From Acanthamoeba lenticulata (lineage: Eukaryota; Discosea; Longamoebia; Acanthamoebidae): 12,874 nt of DNA. The notes below the pieces were generated by a model. The model was not told the origin of the DNA. It saw only the letters and a list, made by a program, of their open reading frames with translations, and did no database searches. This document shows positions 7,501-12,874 of this stretch, in pieces. The DNA lies in contig NAVB01003722.1 of NCBI GenBank assembly GCA_002179805.1, positions 1 through 12,874 on the forward strand, in the 5' to 3' direction. Within the stretch, counting starts at the first letter, position 1; each line of letters begins with the position of its first letter. The position numbers and the translations under genes are program-made.

Positions 7501-10500
7501 AAAGAGGAGGGCACACACGGTGTTAATGGCCGTGCATGCCGCCAGCCGCCCACGTCCGCCCGCCGGCCCCGAGGATGGAGGAAGAAGTGGTGGAGGAGGA
7601 GGAGGAAGCTCCCCACCGTCGCAGAAGGTCCGACATCAGGAACTGGCCAGGCGCCGCGCTCGTCGGCGCCAGCTCTGCCGACGACGAGGAAGAGGAAGAC
7701 AATGACGAGGGCGCGCCATAGACACAGGACCAGAGGTATTGGTGGAGAAGCTTGACGCGCAGCATCTTGGGCTTGATGTAGCCGTAGCTGTAGGCCACCT
7801 GGAACGCCGTCTGTCTCGTGAGCGCCCCCTCCTGTTAACCGCACATGATTAACCATCATGTTCATCATGAGTCTCCTACCACCACCACCACCACCATCAA
7901 GAGGTCCAAAGGGGGGAGAAGAGAAGGGGGGGAGGGGGCGCACCTCCACGGCGGAGGCGGCAGAGGAAGGAGACGGCGCTGACGGGAAGGCGTCACCGCT
8001 TAAATGTGGAGAAAGCGGGACGCGCTCCACGAGCCCAACGTCGCGCACCTCGATGGCGTCCTTCTTGGGCGTCGCCATTGTCCGGATGGTGACCTGATGC
8101 CCAGATCATGGCGCCAGAAAGTAAACCGCACCACCGCGCCCGATCAGATCCCCGCCCCAATCTGGGTCGCTCCCGGCCTCCCCCCTCCCCCCCTCTCTGG
8201 TGGAACGCGCGCAAGGGGAGACCCAAGAGACGGAGAGGGAGAGGGAGAGGGAGAGGGAAAGGAGGGGGGGGATGGACGGGGCGAGGGACTCCCGTGCCTC
8301 GCTCTCGCGGAGGTTGTTGATGAAGCGCTGGACGAAGGGGTCGCTGGACGTGAGCGGCGCCAGAAGTAGCAGCGTGAAGGAGCGTACCGCCCCGCTCAAC
8401 ATGGGGATGCTGCAATCGCCCACACATCAGTATACACGAGGTCACGGGCCCGCAACACGCAAGGTAAGAAGACCTCAGGTGCTGCGGCGAAGGGCTCCCC
8501 CCAAAGGAGGGGCGTGGGAGGGAAAGGAGGCGCCCCAGACCTGACGATGATGACGCTGCAGATCTTGTCCTTCTCCAAGCTTCGCACGATCCGTCGGATG
8601 CTCTTGGAGTCCAGCTCGTAGGGGTTGGCCTGTTCGTGGTTGGCTGCGTGTGTGGCGCATGCGTGTTGGTTACGACACAGACATCGTCAGGAAAGGGGCG
8701 AGGGACAGCGCAGCGTACTGAGGAGACGGCGGAGGTGGCTCTGGACGAGGATCTTCTCGCGCTGGAGCTCCTCGATGAGGAACTGTCTTCGCTTCACGAA
8801 CTGGATCGTCAGCGGCCGTCGCTTGCGGTGCGAGGCCTGTGTCACATATTCATCCAAATAAAAATAGAAAATGGGGCGTGGACAAGTCCACAACAAACAA
8901 ACGCACACACACACACACACGGCAAGATGACGATGACCAAGTCAGTGCACCGACGACACGAGGCGGGGCGAGCGGAGCTTCACGTGCCCAGGTGGAAAGC
9001 TTGGGCTTAGCAGGGCCCGTTGCCGAGCCGGCAGACACGTTGGGCGATTGCTCACCCGGTCCGGAGGCATCGGTCCCCGCCTCTTGGGTCATGCCACCCA
9101 AGGCTGAGGCATTGTCTATCATCGCGTTGGGCAGCACTGATGATGACGAGGACAATAAAGAGGCTGTTGTTGCTGCTTCTGCTGTTAATGCTGCTGGTGG
9201 TGGTGGTGGTGATGGGAGCAAAGGCGGAGGAACGAGTGCGGGAAGCCCCAACGTGGGGTCGAGGCTCGCAGCCAACGCTACGTCAGCACCAGAGGGCGCC
9301 GCGGGTGCCAAATAAGTGGCGGCCTCCTGTTGGCTCGTGGTCAAGGCATCAGTCACTGCAGCAACAGCGGGCAGGCGGGGTCGCTTGGCCGGAGGGCTCA
9401 TCGCGTCGTGGCCATTCTTCTTCTTCTTCTTGGTTGTCGAAGACGAGGACACGGCAGCCGCGAGGAGAGCTGTGCTCTTGCGCTTCCGTCCACCTGCGTT
9501 CTTGCTTCCCCCGCCGGCAGAGGCCGACGCCGTCTCATCGGGAGCTTCGAGGTCGGAGGGTTCGAGCTCGTCGTCGTTGTCTTCGGCCTGCAGGCTGTGG
9601 AGGTCGTGCACAAGGTCGTTGCCCTGATGACGATGATAATTATGATGAAGAGTGGCGGGCGAGGAGTGCGTCCTAAGTCAGGATCAGGGAGAGCGAACGA
9701 GAGAGAAAGAGGGTTCAAGAGGCAGATTTTCGGGGGAGGAACCGGAGCCGAGTAGGCGGGGGAGATGAGGCGGTAGGTGACTTGGCGCCCCACGTTCTCC
9801 GGAATGGCGGCGATGCCGTAGTACTTGGTCAAGTCACGGCACCGGTTGCTGCAGTACTTGCGTCCGAGGCCCGACATCCGGAACACCTCCTGTTTTGGGG
9901 GGGGGGGAGGGGAGAGAGGGGCATGAGCTCATGGGCAAACGAAATGAAATGGCGCGGCTGGGAGGCGCGCACGGTCTGGGTGAGGCCTTCGGGCCCGCGG
10001 TCGTCGATGAGGCGGTAGATCTGATAGTCGACGGGGAGCTCAGCCACGAGTACCGTCTCGGTGTTCTCGGGCTCTTCCAGCTCCCCCACCGCGCCTTTCT
10101 CCTCGGCCTCGGCCTTGTCTGCACAGAGAGGAGAGCGACGGTGAAACCTCGTGCCCATGCCTCTTCCCTGCCTGTTGGGAGCAGCCCCCCCCCCCCAATG
10201 GGCCGGCGACGTACCCTTGAAGGGGTGGGAGATGAGACGGAGGCACGGACGCACGCGGCTGTCCATCTTTACACTAAAGTACTCGACGTGGCCGTTGGCG
10301 ATGAGCTTCTTGCGGACAGTGGTCCAACGCATGCGGTGCTTCTTGCCCTTGTAGTTCTATCCATCACCGCGACGTCGTTGTCAATGATGAGGGCAACCAG
10401 CACACAAATTAGGCGAGAGAAGGAGGGCGAGAGAGAGAGAAACGCACGAGCATGCGGCGCAAGTCCTCCTCGACGAGCACCTGGTCCTTAGCTTGAGCCA

Positions 10501-11557
10501 GCCGATCGCAGACGAGGCGCAGGATCTGCTCCGGCACCACCATATCGCCTGCGCTCGCGTCAGTGGACCCCTGGGATTAGTCATGGACTCGCCTCTCGAG
10601 TCTGGTAAGTGATCCAAAGCAGAGCGTGGATCGAACCGGAGGCCTCGGCATCCTCGCCTTCGCTCTTGACAAAGCGCGAAAGGTGGATGAGGTTGGTCTT
10701 GACGTTGGTCTTGCCCTCCTTGAGCATGACCTGCTGGCAGCGCACGATGCCTCGCACCTTGAGGTGCTTGAGGTTGTGGAAGAGGTTCCGCTGGTCGATC
10801 CCAAGATCCTTGGACAGGCGGCTCTGCAGCACGCCGGCCGCCCTCGCCCGGCCCACGTGCTCCAGCACGCAGTACTGCGCTCCGTTAACCACCAGGTCCG
10901 GCTGGTGTGGCACCCCCCCCCCAACCACCCAAAACACACACAGTCCGTGATGAGCCAGCGCACCACGGCCAGGATAAGACCTCATGGCCATGTTGTGTGT
11001 GTGTGTGTGTGTTTGTGTGTTGCGTGTATGGCAAGTGTCGAGGAGGGCCACGCACGTCGTGGATGCCCAGAACACTCTCGCGTAGAGGCAAGGAAGCGAC
11101 GGCGCGGATGGGCCGTTGTTCAACCTCGCTCAGTGACATGCCCCCCACTTCGACCGGTGTGCGAGGCACGTCCACGATGCCCCGCTCGGTTCTGTCGAAA
11201 CGGAAGGAGAAAGGTGAGTTTTCTCTTCTCTCTCTCTGCAGAGGTGGTATTTTGTGTCTGCCGTGAAGGGAAGAGGCGCACGACCGTTGTATGTCCTTGT
11301 GCCCGCGACTGGCGGTCGCCTGCTCGTAGAACAGCAACTCTTCGCGACGACACAGTTCAAGCCACAATCGCTCTTTCACGAGTGGGTCGTGCACATCCAT
11401 GTGCGCCCACAAGTCTCGTATGCCACACCCTATAGCCACCAGCAGTGGGAAATCAGTTATCCCGTGATTCGAGGTGGGATGAAGAAATAAAAGCAGCGAG
11501 ACCTGACAGCCCATCAAGAGCAATTTGCTCGAGAGCAGAGAGCACCAGGTCATCCAT
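1586..11557 (-). CDS. GTF3C1: TFIIIC largest subunit, B-block binding (GTF3C1/TFIIIC220-like)
   Basis: This subunit of TFIIIC binds the B box of tRNA genes and starts RNA polymerase III preinitiation complex assembly in the nucleus. I join 32 exons (listed under the domain entries) into about 2,010 codons, close to the human 2,109. All phases match and each conserved human block recurs in order. The start codon is the ATG at 11557, beginning MDDLVLSALEQIALDGLS (human MDALESLLDEVALEGLDG); the stop TGA is at 1586-1588. Landmarks are the N-terminal winged helix, the B-block domain, a KR-rich nuclear linker, the KPKMLRVKLLHQYLWSCVYG block, a Myb-like block and a C-terminal winged helix with IRPWKMLDG (human IGRPWRVVDG). 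Least certain edges: exon 9 end, exon 12 end, exon 19/20 junction, exon 22 edges, exon 24 end, exon 28/29 junction and the last intron. The neighbour on the 5' side is divergent. Confidence 0.92.
2087..2096 (-). repeat. G10 run (coding strand) inside GTF3C1 intron 30
   Basis: C10 on the plus strand, so G10 in the transcript. It lies mid-intron, not beside a splice site. Confidence 0.8.
2131..2149. repeat. (GA)n microsatellite at the start of GTF3C1 intron 30
   Basis: On the coding strand this is a (TC)n tract beginning a few bases after the GTCTCG donor of exon 30. It makes the first third of the intron pyrimidine-only. Confidence 0.9.
2354..2390. repeat. GGA-repeat polypurine tract in GTF3C1 intron 29
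   Basis: About twelve GGA-like units, giving a (TCC)n tract on the coding strand shortly after the exon 29 donor. Confidence 0.9.
2772..3866 (-). other. GTF3C1: GTF3C1 exons 26-28: helical block and Ser-rich tail
   Basis: Exons 3866-3370, 3253-3150 and 3043-2772. Exon 26 starts IRVETRGQLNLEQCADEL, at the position of human CQMKFQLRCTPVP. It has a low-complexity middle (Ser/Thr/Asn, then Gly/Arg) and ends EGFYRRIAQAESSGVSAHDL. Exon 27 reads REGWSEEEQETALRHLFNFG and HIVEVAAYDQ (human [20 protein letters not shown]). Exon 28 opens RLWVADEFVGRWSWMP (human ARLVAMGSAWPWLL) and then becomes Ser-rich, with a run of ten Ser from TCC/AGC codons. The exon 28 donor may be at 2771 or 2692. Confidence 0.84.
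4361..4382. repeat. (CAT)n triplet repeat, GTF3C1 intron 24 or exon 24 extension
   Basis: Seven CAT units. In the exon 24 reading frame on the minus strand they read as a run of Asp (GAT), so this may be coding if exon 24 reads through. Confidence 0.9.
4650..4665. repeat. (CA)n microsatellite directly upstream of the GTF3C1 exon 24 acceptor
   Basis: On the coding strand it is (TG)n ending GTGCAG, so a UG repeat replaces the pyrimidine tract at this acceptor. Confidence 0.9.
5020..5899 (-). other. GTF3C1: GTF3C1 exons 20-22: basic linker and Myb/SANT-like block
   Basis: Exons 5899-5779, 5601-5419 and 5283-5020. Exon 20 has KGRKRKSQ and SKRPRVSF, basic like the human KSQKRKRLKK region. Exon 21 is acidic (ERADEDDEDEDGEE) and then reads TNWSPDEDLALIRAFVHV (human [20 protein letters not shown]). 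Exon 22 gives LWTRIGRLMSRPAAACRQR, then VHSLFK and ILIDHLNRRD (human [20 protein letters not shown], then GRRARYIV and DFMNRRGD). The exon 22 acceptor could instead be after 5257 (both phase 0). Its donor is ambiguous because its last stretch is AT-rich; 5089 also works. Confidence 0.78.
6206..6225. repeat. Perfect 20-bp palindrome in GTF3C1 intron 18
   Basis: GCGCGTTAGCGCTAACGCGC equals its own reverse complement over 20 bp with no spacer. It sits within intron 18 (6156-6327), 51-70 nt upstream of the exon 19 acceptor. On RNA it could fold as a short hairpin or act as a self-pairing duplex. On DNA it has the form of a dimer binding site. Confidence 0.9.
6453..6462 (-). repeat. G10 run abutting the exon 18 acceptor of GTF3C1
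   Basis: On the coding strand the intron ends G10 followed immediately by CAG. There is no room for a pyrimidine tract. Confidence 0.85.
6846..6874. repeat. GGA-repeat polypurine tract in GTF3C1 intron 16
   Basis: A (TCC)n tract on the coding strand close to the exon 16 donor. Confidence 0.9.
6886..8093 (-). other. GTF3C1: GTF3C1 exons 13-16: central conserved block
   Basis: Exons 8093-7944, 7831-7617, 7436-7232 and 7062-6886. Exon 14 has YGYIKPKMLRVKLLHQYLWS (human [20 protein letters not shown]). The exon 14/15 join gives FLMSDLLRRMPVKLYLQVLG (human [20 protein letters not shown]), then LTIRQLPARIKTALFHRRVF (human [20 protein letters not shown]). Exon 16 has LPDLMKYWTELEYISL (human MQDVENYWFDLQCVCL). 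The near-identity across the exon 14/15 splice fixes that junction exactly. Exon 13 is the weakest of the four. Exon 16 has two tandem acceptors. Confidence 0.9.
7461..7499. repeat. CACACG/CA repeat in GTF3C1 intron 14
   Basis: Interrupted (CA)n with ACGCAC units. On the coding strand it is a GTGCGT/GTGT repeat that repeats the intron donor motif GTGCGT several times about 25 nt upstream of the exon 15 acceptor. Confidence 0.85.
8232..8258. repeat. GAGGGA hexanucleotide repeat at the GTF3C1 exon 12 end
   Basis: About four copies. In the exon 12 frame they encode alternating Ser-Leu. The uncertain exon 12 donor lies at its edge. Confidence 0.85.
8232..8836 (-). other. GTF3C1: GTF3C1 exons 10-12: conserved helical region after linker
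   Basis: Exons 8836-8719, 8643-8541 and 8409-8232. Exon 10 reads HRKRRPLTIQFVKRRQFLIE (human [20 protein letters not shown]). Exon 11 reads ELDSKSIRRIVRSLEKDK and then ICSVIIV (human [20 protein letters not shown]). Exon 12 reads RSFTLLLLAPLTSSDPFVQR (human [20 protein letters not shown]). Exon 11 requires the acceptor at 8644-8645, not the later CAG, to keep frame. The exon 12 end is uncertain: in the chosen model it runs into a CTCTCC hexanucleotide repeat encoding alternating Ser-Leu, and the donor is GTCTCT at 8231. Confidence 0.8.
8904..8920. repeat. (CA)n microsatellite at or in GTF3C1 intron 9
   Basis: (GT)n on the coding strand. Its first GT is one of the candidate donors for exon 9. 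Confidence 0.85.
8958..9623 (-). other. GTF3C1: GTF3C1 exon 9: long disordered linker with nuclear-localisation-like motifs
   Basis: This is the largest exon, about 222 codons. It starts with an acidic segment (EDNDDELEPSDLEAPDE), followed by basic clusters GGRKRKS, TTKKKKKNG and PPAKRPRLP. A long Ala/Pro/Ser/Thr-rich stretch follows. The human protein has an acidic plus KRRGRG linker at the same place. The basic clusters look like nuclear localisation signals (inference). The 3' edge is uncertain: frame-compatible donors exist at 8957, 8954 and at the GT repeat near 8918. Confidence 0.78.
9743..10118 (-). other. GTF3C1: GTF3C1 exons 7-8: extended winged helix
   Basis: Exons 10118-9973 and 9889-9743. 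The first begins with an acidic stretch (DKAEAEEK, then GELEEPENTET), comparable to the human D/E-rich run before the extended winged helix. It then reads YQIYRLIDDRGPEGLTQT. Exon 8 continues EVFRMSGLGRKYCSNRCRDL, then IAAIPENVGRQVTYRLIS. Human has [38 protein letters not shown] and EDEGRQRTTKYIS. The order and spacing agree closely. Confidence 0.88.
9897..9907 (+). repeat. G11 run, C11 before the GTF3C1 exon 8 acceptor
   Basis: On the coding strand the intron ends C11 AAAACAG, a pyrimidine-type acceptor that contrasts with the G-run acceptors. Confidence 0.85.
10185..10196 (-). repeat. G12 run (coding strand) in GTF3C1 intron 6
   Basis: C12 on the plus strand, 18-29 nt after the GTACGT donor of exon 6. 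Confidence 0.85.
10215..10548 (-). other. GTF3C1: GTF3C1 exons 5-6: second winged helix segment
   Basis: Exons 10548-10448 and 10356-10215. Exon 5 carries PEQILRLVCDRLAQAKDQ followed by VLVEEDLRRML, aligning with human YDILMEKLSVMLSTRTNH and IETLGKLREELGL. Exon 6 starts NYKGKKHRMRWTTVRKKL and continues to IANGHVEYFSV and CLRLISHP, matching human [20 protein letters not shown] in position. Phases are 1 to 0 and 0 to 1. The intron between them (10357-10447) starts GTGCGT and has a CT-repeat next to the donor. Confidence 0.85.
10637..10901 (-). other. GTF3C1: GTF3C1 exon 4: B-block-binding winged helix domain
   Basis: This single exon (about residues 113-200) holds the family's defining domain. 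It reads PDLVVNGAQYCVLEHVGRAR, then QSRLSKDLGIDQRNLFHNLK and VRGIVRCQQV, ending with an NLIHLSRFVK strand. Human has [40 protein letters not shown] and NGLITMQSHV, followed by LLLLNRFHV. The helix-turn-helix spacing and the YC-LE motif are preserved. The lysine/asparagine-rich turn KEGKTNVKTN replaces the human wing. The exon ends at a GTTCGA donor. Confidence 0.93.
10913..10922 (-). repeat. G10 run upstream of the B-block exon acceptor
   Basis: The coding strand reads G10 TGCCACACCAG before exon 4. Confidence 0.85.
10995..11018. repeat. (GT)n microsatellite in GTF3C1 intron 3
   Basis: Nine GT units followed by TTGTGTGT. It is (CA)n on the coding strand, about 40 nt after the GTGCGT donor of exon 3. 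Confidence 0.9.
11056..11557 (-). other. GTF3C1: GTF3C1 exons 1-3: N-terminal winged helix region
   Basis: Exons 11557-11503, 11429-11285 and 11191-11056 encode roughly residues 1-112. After the first 18 residues comes CGIRDLWAHMDVHDP, then LWLELCRREELLFYE, matching the human LCLPALWSRLE and LWRALATHPGISFYEE. Exon 3 ends VASLPLRESVLGIHD, which aligns with human VASQAMRYRALIGQ just before the B-block domain. The second intron (11192-11284) is a multiple of three and has no in-frame stop, so its retention would keep the frame. I removed it because it is purine/AT-rich, ends in a pyrimidine tract before CAG, and its translation has no family match. Confidence 0.83.
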
Positions 11558-11735
11558 GGTGCAGCCCACGCGGCACGAGAAGGTACGGCGGGACTCGAAC
11601 TACCCCCTGCACTTTTCTTTTTTTTTTCCCCCCTTGTCTACCGTTAGCAACCATCTCAGGAATTTGCGTAACGAGACAGCACACCAAACAATTACACGCA
11701 ATAATTGGACTCGCCGCTAGCTCCTGTTCCCTGCC
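11558..11735. promoter_or_regulatory. Divergent promoter between GTF3C1 and the rhodanese/phosphatase gene
   Basis: Only 178 bp separate the two start codons, so both 5' UTRs and core promoters must fit here or inside the genes. Features seen are a T9/C6 tract (about 11617-11634, a purine run on the GTF3C1 strand), an AT-rich stretch on the phosphatase side (about 11677-11707, with AATTATTG on the minus strand), and a B-box-like element at 11591-11601. I see no clear TATA box. Confidence 0.6.
11591..11601 (-). promoter_or_regulatory. tRNA B-box-like element upstream of GTF3C1
   Basis: The minus strand reads AGTTCGAGTCC, matching the B-box consensus GGTTCGANNCC at all but the first base, followed by CGCC. 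It lies 34-44 nt upstream of the GTF3C1 start codon. The flanks do not form a T-arm stem and no A box or acceptor stem pairs with it, so it is not a tRNA gene. With one mismatch allowed, a couple of such hits are expected by chance in a window this size. Its meaning rests on its position. Confidence 0.35.
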
Positions 11736-12861
11736 ATGCTGTCCTTGGGCGCTACGGCGTCTCTGGATGTTTGCCGTATGGAACAGGAACTGCAGGGAGA
11801 AAGGGAGCCGTGGGCCCGAGTTCGGTTTATTGATGTAATGGAGTTCTACAACCACCTCATCTCGCTTCGTACGGGTCCTCCTCACACAGTCCAAAGCAAC
11901 CACTTGACCTCGTGTTCTGACACTTTGGGGTCCCAAGGCTATGCTGTGGTGGACATGCGCGGTAAAGCCGAGTGGGAAGAGGGCCCACGAATCGACATGG
12001 CGCAACCCTACTGGCCGCACTACCATGAGGCCACAGCCTCCTCCGGAGGCGGCGGCTGGCATGACGTGTTGGGCTTTGAGGACCCACGGCGCTTGCTTCT
12101 CTACGCCGCTTCCGTGCCCGCCCCGCACTCGGATGACCAATGCCGCTCCGTTGGCGAAACTGCGGGGACATGCGTGATGGCCCCCTCGACGCGCGCGCAG
12201 GCGATGATGGCCGCCAGTCCCGGGCAGCGCCAGCGCATGGACGACTTCCTGGCACATGTGCTCGCCGGTCACGAGGTGAACGAGGTGCTCCTCCTCGAGG
12301 GCGGCCTTGCGGCCTTTACCGCCCGCTACGCCTTCCTCACGGCCGACGGGACAGCTCTCCACCCGGACCGCGGCTGCCACTTCTATCCCTCCCATGTACG
12401 CGTGTACTCACACGCACACACATCCGCACACACACACACACACGCCTGTGCGCGGTCCTCGCGTTCATATTCCACATTTCCACACGCGCTCATGCACACA
12501 TGATCCCATTTATTTTATATTTATTTTATTTTTGTTTGACTTGTGGGTGGGGGGGGGGAGGAGGACAGATATGGGATTACTCTTCGCAGCTCCGTCAGTA
12601 CCACCACCACGCCGACCATCGGCACCACGGGGATCCGCGCCTCCTCCGCAGAGGAGATGAGGATGAGGACGACGGCGAGGAGAAGGAGGAAGAGGAGGCG
12701 CCAAGGAAGGGGGCAAACACGGGGTGCGGACTATTCCTCGGATCCAAGTTCTCATCACGGGATCGGAAGGCGCTGGATGACCTCCACATTTCGCACATCC
12801 TCAACGTCACGTGGGAGGTCGACAACGAGTTTGAGGACCTGTCCCACTTTGTGTACCACAG
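11736..12861 (+). CDS. Rhodanese plus dual-specificity phosphatase protein (STYXL1/MKP-like), 5' part
   Basis: Exons 11736-11868, 11938-12395 and 12569-12861; the gene continues past the window with a phase-2 donor (GTGCGC) at 12862. The first ATG follows an in-frame TAG at 11718. The N-terminus (VMEFYNHLISL, YAVVDMRGKAEWEEGPRIDM) is a rhodanese/CDC25-like fold. The loop where a catalytic Cys would sit reads LLLEGGLAAFTARYAFL, like human STYXL1 YILKGGYERFSGTYHFL, so this domain looks inactive. A His/acidic linker follows (QYHHHADHRHHGD, GEEKEEEEAPRK). Then the phosphatase domain begins: GLFLGSKFSSRDRKALDDLH, ISHILNVTWEV. Its HCxxxxxR site lies outside, so active and dead phosphatase cannot be told apart. 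The first intron (69 nt) is a multiple of three and open, so it might be retained coding sequence. Confidence 0.85.
12396..12568 (+). other. Intron of the rhodanese/phosphatase gene with CA repeat and G10 run
   Basis: Donor GTACGC after a His codon and acceptor GGAGGACAG. The intron contains (CA)n at about 12426-12442, an AT-rich stretch with ATTTATTTTATTTTTG, and G10 at 12549-12558 close to the acceptor. Phase 0 on both sides gives PSH joined to IWDYSSQL. Confidence 0.75.
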
Positions 12862-12874
12862 GTGCGCCCCCCCC

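Noticed and set aside
8232..8258. A CRISPR-like or regulatory repeat array
   Set aside because: It is a simple GAGGGA hexanucleotide microsatellite with no spacers.
9624..9742. A C/D-box small nucleolar RNA in GTF3C1 intron 8
   Set aside because: An ATGATGA-like C box is present only on the strand opposite to transcription, and I found no paired CTGA D box or terminal stem.
10627..10637. A second B-box-like sequence (GGTTCGATCCA, minus strand)
   Set aside because: It spans the exon 4 donor of GTF3C1, has one mismatch, and is of the kind expected by chance a few times per window. No A box or terminator is placed around it.
10955..10998. A small extra exon in GTF3C1 intron 3 (open, phase 0 possible)
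   Set aside because: Direct joining of exon 3 to exon 4 gives RESVLGIHDPDLVV, which aligns to the human sequence without needing an insert.
11558..11660. A tRNA gene or tRNA fragment in the divergent promoter
   Set aside because: Only the TTCGAGTCCCG core resembles a T-loop. The flanking bases do not pair as a T-stem, and there is no matching D-arm, anticodon arm or acceptor stem upstream.
11550..12395. Long minus-strand open frame (281 codons) opposite the rhodanese/phosphatase gene
   Set aside because: It is the mirror of a GC-rich coding exon with recognisable plus-strand rhodanese and phosphatase motifs. Its own translation matches nothing I know and it would overlap the divergent promoter.

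Overview
The window looks like nuclear DNA from an intron-rich, GC-rich unicellular eukaryote. It fits best an amoebozoan of the Acanthamoeba type. That guess rests on GC-rich exons with high-GC third codon positions, many short introns (about 54-190 nt) full of homopolymers and GT/CA microsatellites, animal-like transcription-factor architecture, and very close gene spacing. Nothing in the window proves the genus. There are no bacterial-style genes, rRNAs, complete tRNAs, CRISPR arrays or transposons.

Three protein-coding genes fill almost the whole window. (1) 60-1508, plus strand: the 3' part of a gene for Mediator subunit MED1 (six exons seen, 5' end outside the window). It ends right after the MED1 core domain. 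(2) 1586-11557, minus strand: a complete gene for the largest TFIIIC subunit (GTF3C1, the B-block-binding subunit). I reconstruct 32 exons, 31 introns and a protein of about 2,010 residues. All exon phases join, and the protein follows the human family member from its first to its last conserved block. (3) 11736-12861, plus strand: the 5' part of a gene for a rhodanese plus dual-specificity-phosphatase protein resembling STYXL1. Three exons are seen and the gene runs off the right edge.

MED1 and GTF3C1 are tail to tail with 77 bp between stop codons, and the MED1 stop lies inside an AATAAA hexamer. GTF3C1 and the rhodanese/phosphatase gene are head to head with 178 bp between start codons, so they probably share a bidirectional promoter. 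That interval holds a tRNA B-box-like sequence 34-44 nt upstream of the GTF3C1 start codon. GTF3C1 encodes the protein that binds B boxes, so autoregulation is a testable idea. MED1 (RNA polymerase II Mediator) and GTF3C1 (RNA polymerase III initiation) both act in transcription, but I see no sign beyond adjacency that they are linked.

The least ordinary signals are in the introns. Many 5' splice sites read GTGCGY rather than GTRAGT. Several 3' splice sites are preceded by runs of 8-10 G instead of a pyrimidine tract. One intron carries a perfect 20-bp palindrome. Exon edges were placed by reading-frame continuity and family similarity recalled from memory, not by transcripts. A handful remain ambiguous and are marked.
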